Made by a program: the position numbers and the translations under genes
Shown: positions 8,540 to 16,378 of the stretch, piece after piece
Layout: every line of letters begins with the position of its first letter
Numbering within the stretch: position 1 is the first letter of the stretch
NCBI GenBank assembly: GCA_964473525.1
Contig: CAYYPK010000017.1
Coordinates: 62,001-126,000 of the forward strand
Reading direction: 5' to 3'
DNA length: 64,000 nucleotides
DNA from: GCA-2687025 sp964473525
Lineage (GTDB): Bacteria; Poribacteria; WGA-4E; GCA-2687025
Notes under the pieces: generated by a model
The model's input: only the letters and a program-made list of their open reading frames with translations
The model's database searches: none
What the model was told of the DNA's origin: nothing

Positions 8540-9517
8540 CTAGCCGGCCGACATGAGATGCTCGACGTGACGTGTCGCGTCGATAGGTTCGGTCGCCCCG
8601 CGCGGTTTCACGTAGAAGTCTGATTCCTTCATGCGCCCCTTGAGCGGCGGCACGACGCTGATCGGCTGGCCTTCGCCGTCCAGGAACACGTGCTGCACCT
8701 GGTCTCCCAGTAGACGCGAGCGATAGCGGCGGACCCGGCGCAGATAGTCCATCATGATGAGACGACGTTCCTCGGCGCGGGACGCGCTCAGCTGGTCCTC
8801 CTCGCGACGCCACAGACTGACTATCTCCGGCACACCGTAGGGCAGGTACCCGTGAGAGACGAAGTTGTAGTAGAAGGCGAACAGCTTGTCCATCACGCGC
8901 GTGCCGACTCGGTAGCGGGGCATGCAGTCACGCAGGACGTTGCGGCGCACGCACATGTTGTTGTCCGGGAAGTACGCCCCGGAAGAGAGCCAGTAGTTGA
9001 GCCAGAGATCCTTCTGCACCTCGCCGATCGTCTGCGGGTGCGCGGCGTAACCACCCCACGGCCACTCCGCCACACCCACGAATTGATCCCCGGTGAAGAT
9101 GGACGGCACGCCCCACACGAGCGATATCGAAGGGTCTTGCTCCATGAGTCCAGCACATACGCGCAACCAGTCCATATGGACGTACGCGTCGTTCCCACAG
9201 AGGAACATCACGTGGTCGCCCCGCGCGCGGCTCAACGCCTGGTCCCACGCGTGCGCTACGCCGTAGTCGGGTTCCTGGTATAGCTTGATCCGCTCGTCGC
9301 CAAACCCCTGGGCGATCTCTGCCGTGCCATCCGTGGAGCACGCGTCCATCACGAGCAACTCCCAGTCCTTGAAAGTCTGCCCGATAGCGCTCGTGACGGC
9401 GTCGGCTATCCAGTCGGCGCAGTTGAGCGTTGCCATGATGACGGAAATGCGGGGCGCGGCGCGCACGTTGGCGTACTCCTTATCCCAGGCGCGGGCACGG
9501 TTTGGCAATAGGCCCAT
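8540..9517 (-). CDS. Family 2 glycosyltransferase
   Basis: The 325-residue product has a GT-A fold N-terminus: ISVIMATLNCADWIADAV, DACSTDGTAEIA, and YGVAHAWDQALSRARGD. The metal-binding position reads LCGNDAYVH, a variant of the common L-N-x-D-D motif. The remaining sequence carries a Trp-rich loop (VAEWPWGGYAAHPQ) and FPDNNMCVRRNVL, commonly the acceptor-binding part. It probably adds a sugar to a cell-surface glycan in the cytoplasm or at the inner membrane face. It lies upstream of the sugar-biosynthesis run with a 166-base gap, so it may use the sugar made there, but it could be a separate transcription unit. Confidence 0.8.
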   Translation of the reverse strand: MGLLPNRARAWDKEYANVRAAPRISVIMATLNCADWIADAVTSAIGQTFKDWELLVMDACSTDGTAEIAQGFGDERIKLYQEPDYGVAHAWDQALSRARGDHVMFLCGNDAYVHMDWLRVCAGLMEQDPSISLVWGVPSIFTGDQFVGVAEWPWGGYAAHPQTIGEVQKDLWLNYWLSSGAYFPDNNMCVRRNVLRDCMPRYRVGTRVMDKLFAFYYNFVSHGYLPYGVPEIVSLWRREEDQLSASRAEERRLIMMDYLRRVRRYRSRLLGDQVQHVFLDGEGQPISVVPPLKGRMKESDFYVKPRGATEPIDATRHVEHLMSAG

Positions 9518-9562
9518 CGGAACATCTGCACACCCGCTTGAGGCGCCACGGATGGCGGGATG

Positions 9563-10342
9563 CTAGCCCGGCGTCGTAGTCTCGGCAGCGACGCGCAACT
9601 CCTCGCCCATGTCGCGTGGTTGCGTGGGCGTGAGAACGATCTCTTGCACGTGGGTGCGGTGTGGCATTGCGGCGCAAAGAAGGATCGCCGCCGCCACGTC
9701 CTCAGGCTGCATCATCGTGGCTCGCGCCTCTGCCGCGGGGGGCAACGGTCGACCCTCCAGGATCGGCGTGTCCACCTCGCCTGGGAAGATCGTGCAGGCG
9801 CGGATGCCCTTGCCGCGCAGCTCGGAGTTCATGCACCGCATGATGTTGTGAGCGGCGCCCTTCGCGGCGCTGTACGCGGTACCGCCGAGGAGACCCGGCG
9901 TGAGAGCCGCCATGGACGACACCGTGATGACGGTGCCCGACCCTCGCGTCAGCATATCCCTTGCTGCGGTCTGCGTGAGTCGATAGACCCCCTCGACGTT
10001 CACGCCGAACACGCCGTCCCACTCCTTGGGCCCGATGTGTAGGATGGACCGCACCTTGCTGCTGTGGCCGGCGTTGTTGACCAGGATGTCCACGCGCCCA
10101 AAGTTCTCGACGGCAACCGCGGTCACTGCGGCGGCGGCGTCACCGTCCGACAGGTCCGCGCTGTGCGCTACGGCCTTCCGGCCAAGCGCATGGGCCTCGG
10201 CGGCGGCCTCCTCCAGCGGGGCCAACCTGCGCCCGACGAGCACGAGGTCCGCTCCCTCCTCGGCGAACTGTCGCGCTACTGACCGACCGATGCCGCTACC
10301 CGCGCCCGTGATAATCGCGATCTTGCCGTCAAGCGATGCCAT
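9563..10342 (-). CDS. Short-chain dehydrogenase/reductase (classical SDR)
   Basis: The 259-residue product is a classical SDR: cofactor motif TGAGSGIG (12-19), NNAG (89-92), and the catalytic Ser142/143, Tyr157 and Lys161 (YSAAK). VGRR after the second strand (residues 36-39) suggests NADP(H) preference. It resembles FabG/KduD-type oxidoreductases. It is 45 bases upstream of the glycosyltransferase. A possible role is reduction of the keto group of a branched or deoxy sugar made by the downstream genes, but general alcohol or polyol oxidation is equally compatible. The start ATG has AGGA nine bases upstream. Confidence 0.85.
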   Translation of the reverse strand: MASLDGKIAIITGAGSGIGRSVARQFAEEGADLVLVGRRLAPLEEAAAEAHALGRKAVAHSADLSDGDAAAAVTAVAVENFGRVDILVNNAGHSSKVRSILHIGPKEWDGVFGVNVEGVYRLTQTAARDMLTRGSGTVITVSSMAALTPGLLGGTAYSAAKGAAHNIMRCMNSELRGKGIRACTIFPGEVDTPILEGRPLPPAAEARATMMQPEDVAAAILLCAAMPHRTHVQEIVLTPTQPRDMGEELRVAAETTTPG

Positions 10343-10453
10343 GAATCCGTCCTATTGTGGTGTGGATTGGCGCCGCGCGAGTCGACGCGACAGACGGGTC
10401 CGTCCACGCCAACGCGGTTGGGCCGCTGAGGCTGCACGGTCGCCCTCGGCTCG

Positions 10454-12277
10454 CTACCGTTCCAGTCGATCCAACGCGAACCTGAACAGCGCGGGATACA
10501 GCGTGTCCGCCCCGAGCGCGTCGGGCATGCGCATCCACACGTACAGCGTCTTCGCGCCGACAGGCTCGGACGCGACCCGTTCGACATAGGCGATCCCGTC
10601 GCCGAGGGAGTCTCCGTTCGCGTCGCGCAAGCGGGCCAGCGGTGTGTACACATCCCTCTCGGCAAGGAGATCCCGTCCCGCAGGCCGCCAACGCAAGTCG
10701 CCCGCCTTCGGGAAGTCCACCGAGGGCGGCAGACCAGGCAGCAATGCCGTGTCGATATCGAACGTGGGCGAGGAACCCTCCGGAGGCCGTTCCCACCCCT
10801 GCTTCACAGGCAGGCCGAGGCGAATCGCCGCGTTCACGGGGCCTTCCTCCGTCGAGTAGAACGGAAACGGCCCGGACGACACGCACACGAGCATACCACC
10901 CTCCCTCAGATAGGCCTGCAGGGCCGTGTCGACATCGCCGTCCTCGTGCACCGTATTCTGGTATCTCTCGTGACTCGCGTAGATGGCAATAGGGAACGCC
11001 TCGCCGCTGAAGCGTGCGGCATCGACAATCTCCTCCGGCGTCACCTCGCGGATGGACAGACCGGCATCCGCTAGCCAAAACACGACGGAGCTCTCGTAGC
11101 CGGGAAGGATGGCAATGTCCGTTCCAGCGTACACTTGCCGGAGTGCGTCGAGGGCCGCATCCTGGGCACCTGACCGCGCCACGGCCGACGCGCCGCTAGG
11201 GGACGCGCGGAACTCCGTGACGCGGTCGGCGGTCTGCGTCACATACGCGTCGCCGTCCTCATAGCTTGGCTCTATTTCTGATCCCTCATGCCACTCGTTC
11301 CACGACGTTATCAGCACCCAATCTGGGTCAGCGGCAATCGCCTCTTCCCACAGGACGTCGTATGTCTCGCCGTCGTGCCGGTCGACGGCCAGGCCTGGTG
11401 TGCGGATCTTGGTATCGTCGTAGCCGGGGACGATGGTTAGGCAGGAGATCTTCGCCCGTTCGCGCGCCAGGCGGACGCTATCTTGGAACGCCGCGCGGCT
11501 TGTCTTACGGAGATCGTCGGGAGCCAGCCCCGATGCCCATCCGGCGATGTTGTAGGTGTGCACGCCGTCAAAGACGCGCGCGTAGCCTTCCTGGTACCCA
11601 TCCGCGATGAGCAGGAAGTCCGACCCGTGGGTTTCTCTCGCCCTTCTGATGATCTCAGGCCACTCGCCGAGGGCCACCTGGTTCATCACGCGGCCGTACA
11701 CGAACACGACGGGTTTGCCATCGACCGTCAGAAACGCCTCGTGCTCACCGTAGCTGTCGAGAGCGTATACGAGGTCGTTGACTGCCCGATCGCGTTTGTC
11801 CTGTCCCTCGCCTGGCACGGTTTCCCAGTAGATCGACATCTCCATGCCGTGCGCGGCCGCGCGGTCCAACAGCGTGGGAAACACGACATCGTCGAATCGG
11901 CCTGGACCCCACCATGTGGCGATGAAGCCGTCGATGCCCGCGTCCGTGGCGAGCGACATGTGGTAGTCGATGATCTCAGGGTCGTAGGAGTCGTACGCGC
12001 CCTTGGCCGGGTAGTTCGTGGACGACCCAATCCAATGCTCGTCCGGTCGCACGTCGTCCCAGTGAACCCATCGGCCGTGTCGATCGGGCGCGCCGTACCA
12101 CGAGTAGTAGAAGGCGAGCGTCTTGCGAGGCGTGTCCGTCCACACGCGGTCGCGCCTGGCCGCGAGGAACGTGAACAGGGAGTCTTGCTCGCTGTCTGCG
12201 CCACCCGCAGGGCGTGGGACCACGAGGCCGACGAGCGCCCCGACGACCACGACGAGAGCAACGCGCCTACACCACAT
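10454..12277 (-). CDS. Secreted GH99-like glycoside hydrolase with an extra C-terminal domain
   Basis: The 607-residue product has a signal peptide (CRRVALVVVVGALVGLVV...AGGAD). Residues about 35-370 match the GH99/GH71-like (endo-alpha-mannosidase-type) fold: FYYSWYGAPDRHGRWVHWDD, GIDGFIATWWGPGRFDD, and ITSWNEWHEGSEIEPS, which carries acidic residues of the active site. Residues about 380-607 form a second domain with IAILPGYESSVVFWLADAG and YLREGGMLVCVSSG, resembling a glutamine-amidotransferase-like/ThuA-type fold, of unknown role. The ATG at 12277 is preferred over the GTG just before it because GGAAGG lies at the right distance. It probably cleaves mannose-containing glycans in the periplasm or outside the cell; the exact linkage is not known. 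It diverges from the URO-D-family gene. Confidence 0.75.
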   Translation of the reverse strand: MWCRRVALVVVVGALVGLVVPRPAGGADSEQDSLFTFLAARRDRVWTDTPRKTLAFYYSWYGAPDRHGRWVHWDDVRPDEHWIGSSTNYPAKGAYDSYDPEIIDYHMSLATDAGIDGFIATWWGPGRFDDVVFPTLLDRAAAHGMEMSIYWETVPGEGQDKRDRAVNDLVYALDSYGEHEAFLTVDGKPVVFVYGRVMNQVALGEWPEIIRRARETHGSDFLLIADGYQEGYARVFDGVHTYNIAGWASGLAPDDLRKTSRAAFQDSVRLARERAKISCLTIVPGYDDTKIRTPGLAVDRHDGETYDVLWEEAIAADPDWVLITSWNEWHEGSEIEPSYEDGDAYVTQTADRVTEFRASPSGASAVARSGAQDAALDALRQVYAGTDIAILPGYESSVVFWLADAGLSIREVTPEEIVDAARFSGEAFPIAIYASHERYQNTVHEDGDVDTALQAYLREGGMLVCVSSGPFPFYSTEEGPVNAAIRLGLPVKQGWERPPEGSSPTFDIDTALLPGLPPSVDFPKAGDLRWRPAGRDLLAERDVYTPLARLRDANGDSLGDGIAYVERVASEPVGAKTLYVWMRMPDALGADTLYPALFRFALDRLER

Positions 12278-12398
12278 CACACGAGCCTTCCGTATGGAAC
12301 CGGGCGACCGACCCTACGCAGGGACCACAAGCCGCGCTATCTCTGCTAGCGTGCAGCCTTCGACCATGCACCCATTCCGTCAACCAGAGGCACTGAGC

Positions 12399-13469
12399 AT
12401 GTCGCAGGAGATGACGTCCCACGAGCGGCTGACCCGCGTCTACAACCACGAGGAGCCCGACCGGCTCCCCCTAACCGATAGCCCGTGGGGTGTAACGGTA
12501 GCACGGTGGAAACGGGAGGGGCTGCCCGCTGACGCGAATGTGGGCGACTTCTTCGGCTTTGAGAAGATGGCGGGAATCAACGCCGACAACAGCCCACGGT
12601 ACCCCAGCAAGATCGTCGAGGAGACCGACGACTACGTCATCAGCACCACGGGCTGGGGCGCGACGCAGAAGAACTGGAAGAACTCCGCCTCGACTCCCGA
12701 CTTTCTCGACTTCCGCATCCGCGACCGCGAGACGTGGGAGGACGCGAAGGCGCGCATCGAGCCCACGGACGACCGCGTCAACTGGGAGCATCTCGCCAAG
12801 AACTACGACACGTGGCGCGCGGAGGGACGCTGGATACAAGCCGGTCTCTGGTTTGGCTACGACGTGTTCGCCAGTTGGAACGTCGGCACCGAGCGCATGC
12901 TTATGGCGATGGCCACCGATCCGGACTGGTGCCGAGACATGTTCTCACACTCGTTGGAGACCCAGCTCACGCTGTACGAGCGCGTCTGGGACAAGGGGTA
13001 CCACTTCGACTGCATCTCCTTCCCCGACGACCTGGGCTACCGGAACGGACTGTTCTTCTCGGTGCCGATGTACCGTGACGTGCTCAAGCCGGCGCACAAG
13101 CGCGCCTTCGACTGGGCGCACGACCGCGGCGTGAAGGTCATGATGCACTCGTGCGGCAACATCCTCGAACTCCTACCGGACCTCATCGAGATCGGCCTCG
13201 ATGGTCTGAATCCGCTGGAGACGAAGGCGGGCATGGACCTCGTAGACGTGAAGCGCCTCTATGGCGACGACCTGGTCCTCCAGGGTGGCATCGACGTGCG
13301 CGCGATGGTGGACGGCCCCGCGATTGAGGAGGAGATCCGCAGGAAGGTGACCGTCGCGAAGGAGGACGGCGGCTACATCTACCACTCGGACCACTCGGTG
13401 CCCGACGACGTGAGCTTCTCCGACTTCTGCCGCGTCATTTCCCTGGTTAGGCACTACGGCGCCTACTGA
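12399..13469 (+). CDS. Uroporphyrinogen-decarboxylase-family protein (methyltransferase-like)
   Basis: The 356-residue product belongs to the URO-D superfamily: RVYNHEEPDRLPLTDSPWG near the start, KVMMHSCGNILELLPDLIEIG, GLNPLETKAGMDLVDVKRL and LVLQGGIDVRAMVDGP. These match the branch related to MtaA/CmuA corrinoid methyltransferases rather than haem HemE. The HSCGN motif contains His and Cys that can bind zinc, although the full zinc set is not certain. It may demethylate a methoxylated or quaternary compound, but no corrinoid protein is adjacent. The start ATG at 12399 has AGAGG nine bases upstream; the in-frame region further upstream is antisense to the GH99-like gene and is not coding. 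Confidence 0.8.
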   Translation: MSQEMTSHERLTRVYNHEEPDRLPLTDSPWGVTVARWKREGLPADANVGDFFGFEKMAGINADNSPRYPSKIVEETDDYVISTTGWGATQKNWKNSASTPDFLDFRIRDRETWEDAKARIEPTDDRVNWEHLAKNYDTWRAEGRWIQAGLWFGYDVFASWNVGTERMLMAMATDPDWCRDMFSHSLETQLTLYERVWDKGYHFDCISFPDDLGYRNGLFFSVPMYRDVLKPAHKRAFDWAHDRGVKVMMHSCGNILELLPDLIEIGLDGLNPLETKAGMDLVDVKRLYGDDLVLQGGIDVRAMVDGPAIEEEIRRKVTVAKEDGGYIYHSDHSVPDDVSFSDFCRVISLVRHYGAY

Positions 13470-13554
13470 GTCGGGTCGTCAGCGCCTCTGTTGTCACGCT
13501 CGCCGCCTCGCGGGAGACTCCTGGCGGGCGGGCATGCGACTAACGGGGGATAAC

Positions 13555-14028
13555 ATGGCCAAGTACGCGCGTTTCATCTGTCGCACATCGCGTGACTCGG
13601 CGCCTCCAGGCGACGAGTGCCGCTGGCTGGAGATCCCGCGCGACATCCCACTGCTGAACGAGCTATGGGAGACTTCCAGCGGGCGCGGGCTGGCGGACGC
13701 GGAATGGGAGCAGATCGCGCGCGACGGCTACCGGTACGCCGCCATCGTCCAACACGGCGTAATCGTCGCGCTCGCCGCCGCTTGGAAGCGGTCGGCGAGC
13801 GAGTGGGAGCTCGCTGCGGTCGCGACGCGTGAGGGACACAGGCGCCAGGGCCATGCCACGTACGTATGCGCCTTCGTGACCGCATACATCCTCGCCGAAG
13901 GACGTCACGCGACGTGCACGGCCCATCTCGACAACAGGGGGATGATTGCGACGGCGCTCAAGCTGGGGTACGAGCGGCTGCCAGACAGCGACGACTGCCC
14001 ACGCGAAGGAAGCCCTGGCGGACTATAG
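13555..14028 (+). CDS. GNAT-family N-acetyltransferase
   Basis: The 157-residue product has the GNAT core: EWELAAVATREGHRRQGHAT forms strand 4 and the acetyl-CoA loop (R-x-x-G-x-A), then a helix and the C-terminal LDNRGMIATALKLGYERL. It transfers an acetyl group from acetyl-CoA to an amine; the substrate is unknown. The ATG at 13555 follows GGGGGA and is preferred to one seven codons upstream. Its stop codon overlaps the stop of the sigma-factor gene on the other strand by six bases, so the two genes converge with no terminator between them. Confidence 0.75.
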   Translation: MAKYARFICRTSRDSAPPGDECRWLEIPRDIPLLNELWETSSGRGLADAEWEQIARDGYRYAAIVQHGVIVALAAAWKRSASEWELAAVATREGHRRQGHATYVCAFVTAYILAEGRHATCTAHLDNRGMIATALKLGYERLPDSDDCPREGSPGGL

Positions 14029-15144
14029 CCCTCCGTCGAACACCCACTGGCCCTCCGGGCTGTCGCACCTCATCGCGACGCGCCACGACTTCGCGTCGGA
14101 TCCCGCCACCACAATGCTGTATGGTACGAAGACGCCCTGCCCGCCCGCGTAGCGCCGGTCTTCTTCCTGGTAGGGCTGGCCGATCTCCACGACATCCGTG
14201 ACCCCAGCGTAGGACGTCTCCTGCCACGGCCGTCCGTGGTAGGCGGGTTCCGTGAGCGCATCCGCAAGAGCGTAGTCGCGCCGCAGCAGAGCGTCGAAGA
14301 AGCGCGCCACCGCGTCCCTGGCCTCCTCCGCGTTCATCTCAGCGGGAGGCGCCACTCGTACAGCTTCCTGGGTGGGACGCCGTGGCGCCTGCGCCGCCTC
14401 GATCCCCTCCTGGTACCTGGCGAGAACGTGCGCCACAAGCTCGCCGACCTCGACGCCACGCGAAGCCGCGTGTTCGTGCAGGAACGCCTTCAGGCTGGGT
14501 TCGATCCCAATGCGCAGTTGAGCCGTCATGGGTCCGTGTTCCTCTCTCAGTCGTTTTCGGGCGCGCTGCAGTCTCCCCAGGACGGTGCTGACCGGCAGCG
14601 CAAGATCCGTTGCGATCTCCGCGTAGGACATCCCGTGAAGGTAGTGGAGGGTCACCGCGTCGCGCTGGTCGGGCGGCAATGCCTCCACGCTGTCGCGCAC
14701 GCTTGGCCAGCGCCCGGCGGCATCGCGCCGTTCATCCCGCAGAAGGTCGTGTGGTCTGCCGTGAGCTTCGACCATCTCGCGATAGCGCGCCTCGTCGCGG
14801 GTCCAACGTCGCGCCAGGTTCACCGCGATACCAGTGATCCACGCGCCGAACTTGTCGTTGGACCTGAGTTGAGGCAAGTCCGCCCACGCGGCGGCGAAGG
14901 TCTGCTGGACGACATCGTCGCGGTCGGCTGCCCCGCCGCCCATGCGCGCGTCGACGACCCGCCGCACGGCCTCGCCGTACCTCTCCACCAGCCTCCCGTA
15001 GGCGATATGCGAGCCATCCCGGGCCTCAGCGGCAAGCTGGGCCTCGGCAGGGAGCTGTGTATTGACGGCGCCGGCCACGGCAGATCCCTTCGCGTGAACC
15101 TCGTTCGCAATGGGTAGTGCCACGCGGCGGGCGGAAACTAACAC
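14023..15144 (-). CDS. ECF-type RNA polymerase sigma factor with NTF2-like C-terminal domain
   Basis: The 373-residue product has sigma region 2 (about 45-115: YGRLVERYGEAVRRVV, DDVVQQTFAAAWADLPQ) and region 4 (about 145-195: LPPDQRDAVTLHYLHGMSYAEIA, STVLGRLQRARKRLRE). Unlike a minimal ECF factor it continues with a ribbon-helix-helix-like stretch (205-245) and an NTF2/SnoaL-like domain (about 268-373: RDAVARFFDALLRRDYALADALTEPAY). Such tails in several ECF groups modulate activity without an anti-sigma factor, and none is seen next to this gene. The start is uncertain: the GTG at 15144 has no clear ribosome binding site. Confidence 0.8.
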   Translation of the reverse strand: MLVSARRVALPIANEVHAKGSAVAGAVNTQLPAEAQLAAEARDGSHIAYGRLVERYGEAVRRVVDARMGGGAADRDDVVQQTFAAAWADLPQLRSNDKFGAWITGIAVNLARRWTRDEARYREMVEAHGRPHDLLRDERRDAAGRWPSVRDSVEALPPDQRDAVTLHYLHGMSYAEIATDLALPVSTVLGRLQRARKRLREEHGPMTAQLRIGIEPSLKAFLHEHAASRGVEVGELVAHVLARYQEGIEAAQAPRRPTQEAVRVAPPAEMNAEEARDAVARFFDALLRRDYALADALTEPAYHGRPWQETSYAGVTDVVEIGQPYQEEDRRYAGGQGVFVPYSIVVAGSDAKSWRVAMRCDSPEGQWVFDGGL

Positions 15145-15271
15145 CGGGATGTTGGCCCGTGCGTCTGGTGGACATCTCGGAGCGTAGGGTGCGCGTGACG
15201 GGACGACGTACGGATGGGCTCCGTGGCGAGCTCCGAGTCGCGGCCTTCGTCTGGACGTGAGCGCTGGTCGG

Positions 15272-16369
15272 TCAGCCCGAGTTCACAAATCGCCCGCAGT
15301 AGTTACACGCGCGCCGATCCGACGGACCGCCCACGAGTTCCGTGCACGCCGGCAACCGCGGCTCGTGGTTGGTCACGCATGTCTCTGCATGGCACACGCG
15401 TTCCGCGTGGTCGTGGGTGCCCCGTGGCTGGGCGGCGAACCCCGGTCGGTCCACGCGGCCCATGAGCATCGCCATGAGCGCCATGCGGACCGGCACTCCG
15501 TTGGAGGACTGCTCGAAGTACGTCGCGCGGGGGTCGCTATCCAACTCGCGGGCCAGCTCGTCCACGCGTGGGAGGGGATGCAGCACGAGGCAGTCGGGCT
15601 TCGCGCGCTTGATGAGCTCGGCGTCGATACGGTATCGGCTGGCTATCCGCTGTACTTCCGCGGGGTCCAGACCCTCGGGAAGCCGCTCCTTCTGTAGGCG
15701 GTTCACGTACAGCACGTCGAGGTCGCCGATCACCTCGCCCGGTTCGTGCACGAGCGTCACGGAAGCGTCGTACTCGTGATCCAGTCGCCAAGCTTCCTCA
15801 GGCGGCAGATCCAGGCCGGGCGGCGCGATGAGGACGATATTCACGCCGAACGTGGCGAGCCCGTACACGAGCGAATGCGCCGCGCGTCCGAAGCGCAGAT
15901 CGCCGCAGACGCCGACCGTCATCGACGAGATGTCCCGCCCCGTCTTCCACAGCGTGTAAAGGTCAGTCAGGGTCTGCGTTGGGTGCTGGTTACCGTCGTC
16001 GCCCGCGTTGATGACCGGGACGCGCGACTGCTGCGACGCCACCTTCGCCGCGCCCGCCCAAAAGTGCCGAATGACGAGGATGTCCGCGTAGTTGCACACC
16101 ATCTGGATGGTGTCCGCTAGCGTCTCTTCCTTAGCGAACGACGTCGCCGCCGGGTCGGCGAAGCCCAGGACGGACCCGCCGAGTCGACTCATGGCGCTCT
16201 CGAACGACAGCCGCGTGCGGGTGCTGGGCTCGAAGAACAGCGTGCCGAGGATACGGCCCTTGCACAGGTCTGACCCCATCTCACGCATGACTTCCATGTC
16301 GTGAGCGAGGTGGAAGAGGCCTTCTATCTCCTCGCGCGTCACGTCGTCGACCCGGATGAAATCGCGCAC
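15272..16369 (-). CDS. pyrB: Aspartate carbamoyltransferase fused to a PyrI-type zinc domain
   Basis: The 365-residue product catalyses the first committed step of pyrimidine synthesis, carbamoyl phosphate plus aspartate to carbamoyl aspartate. Residues 1-305 are a complete catalytic chain: STRTR (49-53), SFAK (77-80), HPTQTLTDLYTL (129-140) and HPLPRVDEL. Residues about 320-365 hold four cysteines, Cys326-x4-Cys331-x23-Cys355-x2-Cys358, with CHAETCVTNHEP and CNYCGRF, the same spacing as the zinc site of the regulatory chain PyrI. The nucleotide-binding part of PyrI is missing, so feedback control by CTP or ATP through that domain is not expected. The GTG start has AGGGAG upstream. It is nine bases downstream of the enolase-superfamily gene. 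Confidence 0.9.
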   Translation of the reverse strand: MRDFIRVDDVTREEIEGLFHLAHDMEVMREMGSDLCKGRILGTLFFEPSTRTRLSFESAMSRLGGSVLGFADPAATSFAKEETLADTIQMVCNYADILVIRHFWAGAAKVASQQSRVPVINAGDDGNQHPTQTLTDLYTLWKTGRDISSMTVGVCGDLRFGRAAHSLVYGLATFGVNIVLIAPPGLDLPPEEAWRLDHEYDASVTLVHEPGEVIGDLDVLYVNRLQKERLPEGLDPAEVQRIASRYRIDAELIKRAKPDCLVLHPLPRVDELARELDSDPRATYFEQSSNGVPVRMALMAMLMGRVDRPGFAAQPRGTHDHAERVCHAETCVTNHEPRLPACTELVGGPSDRRACNYCGRFVNSG

Positions 16370-16378
16370 TGCGGCTCC

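Noticed and set aside
12399..13469. Haem-biosynthesis uroporphyrinogen decarboxylase (hemE)
   Set aside because: The fold matches, but the conserved active-site blocks of HemE are not present and the motifs fit the methyltransferase-like branch; no haem gene is nearby.
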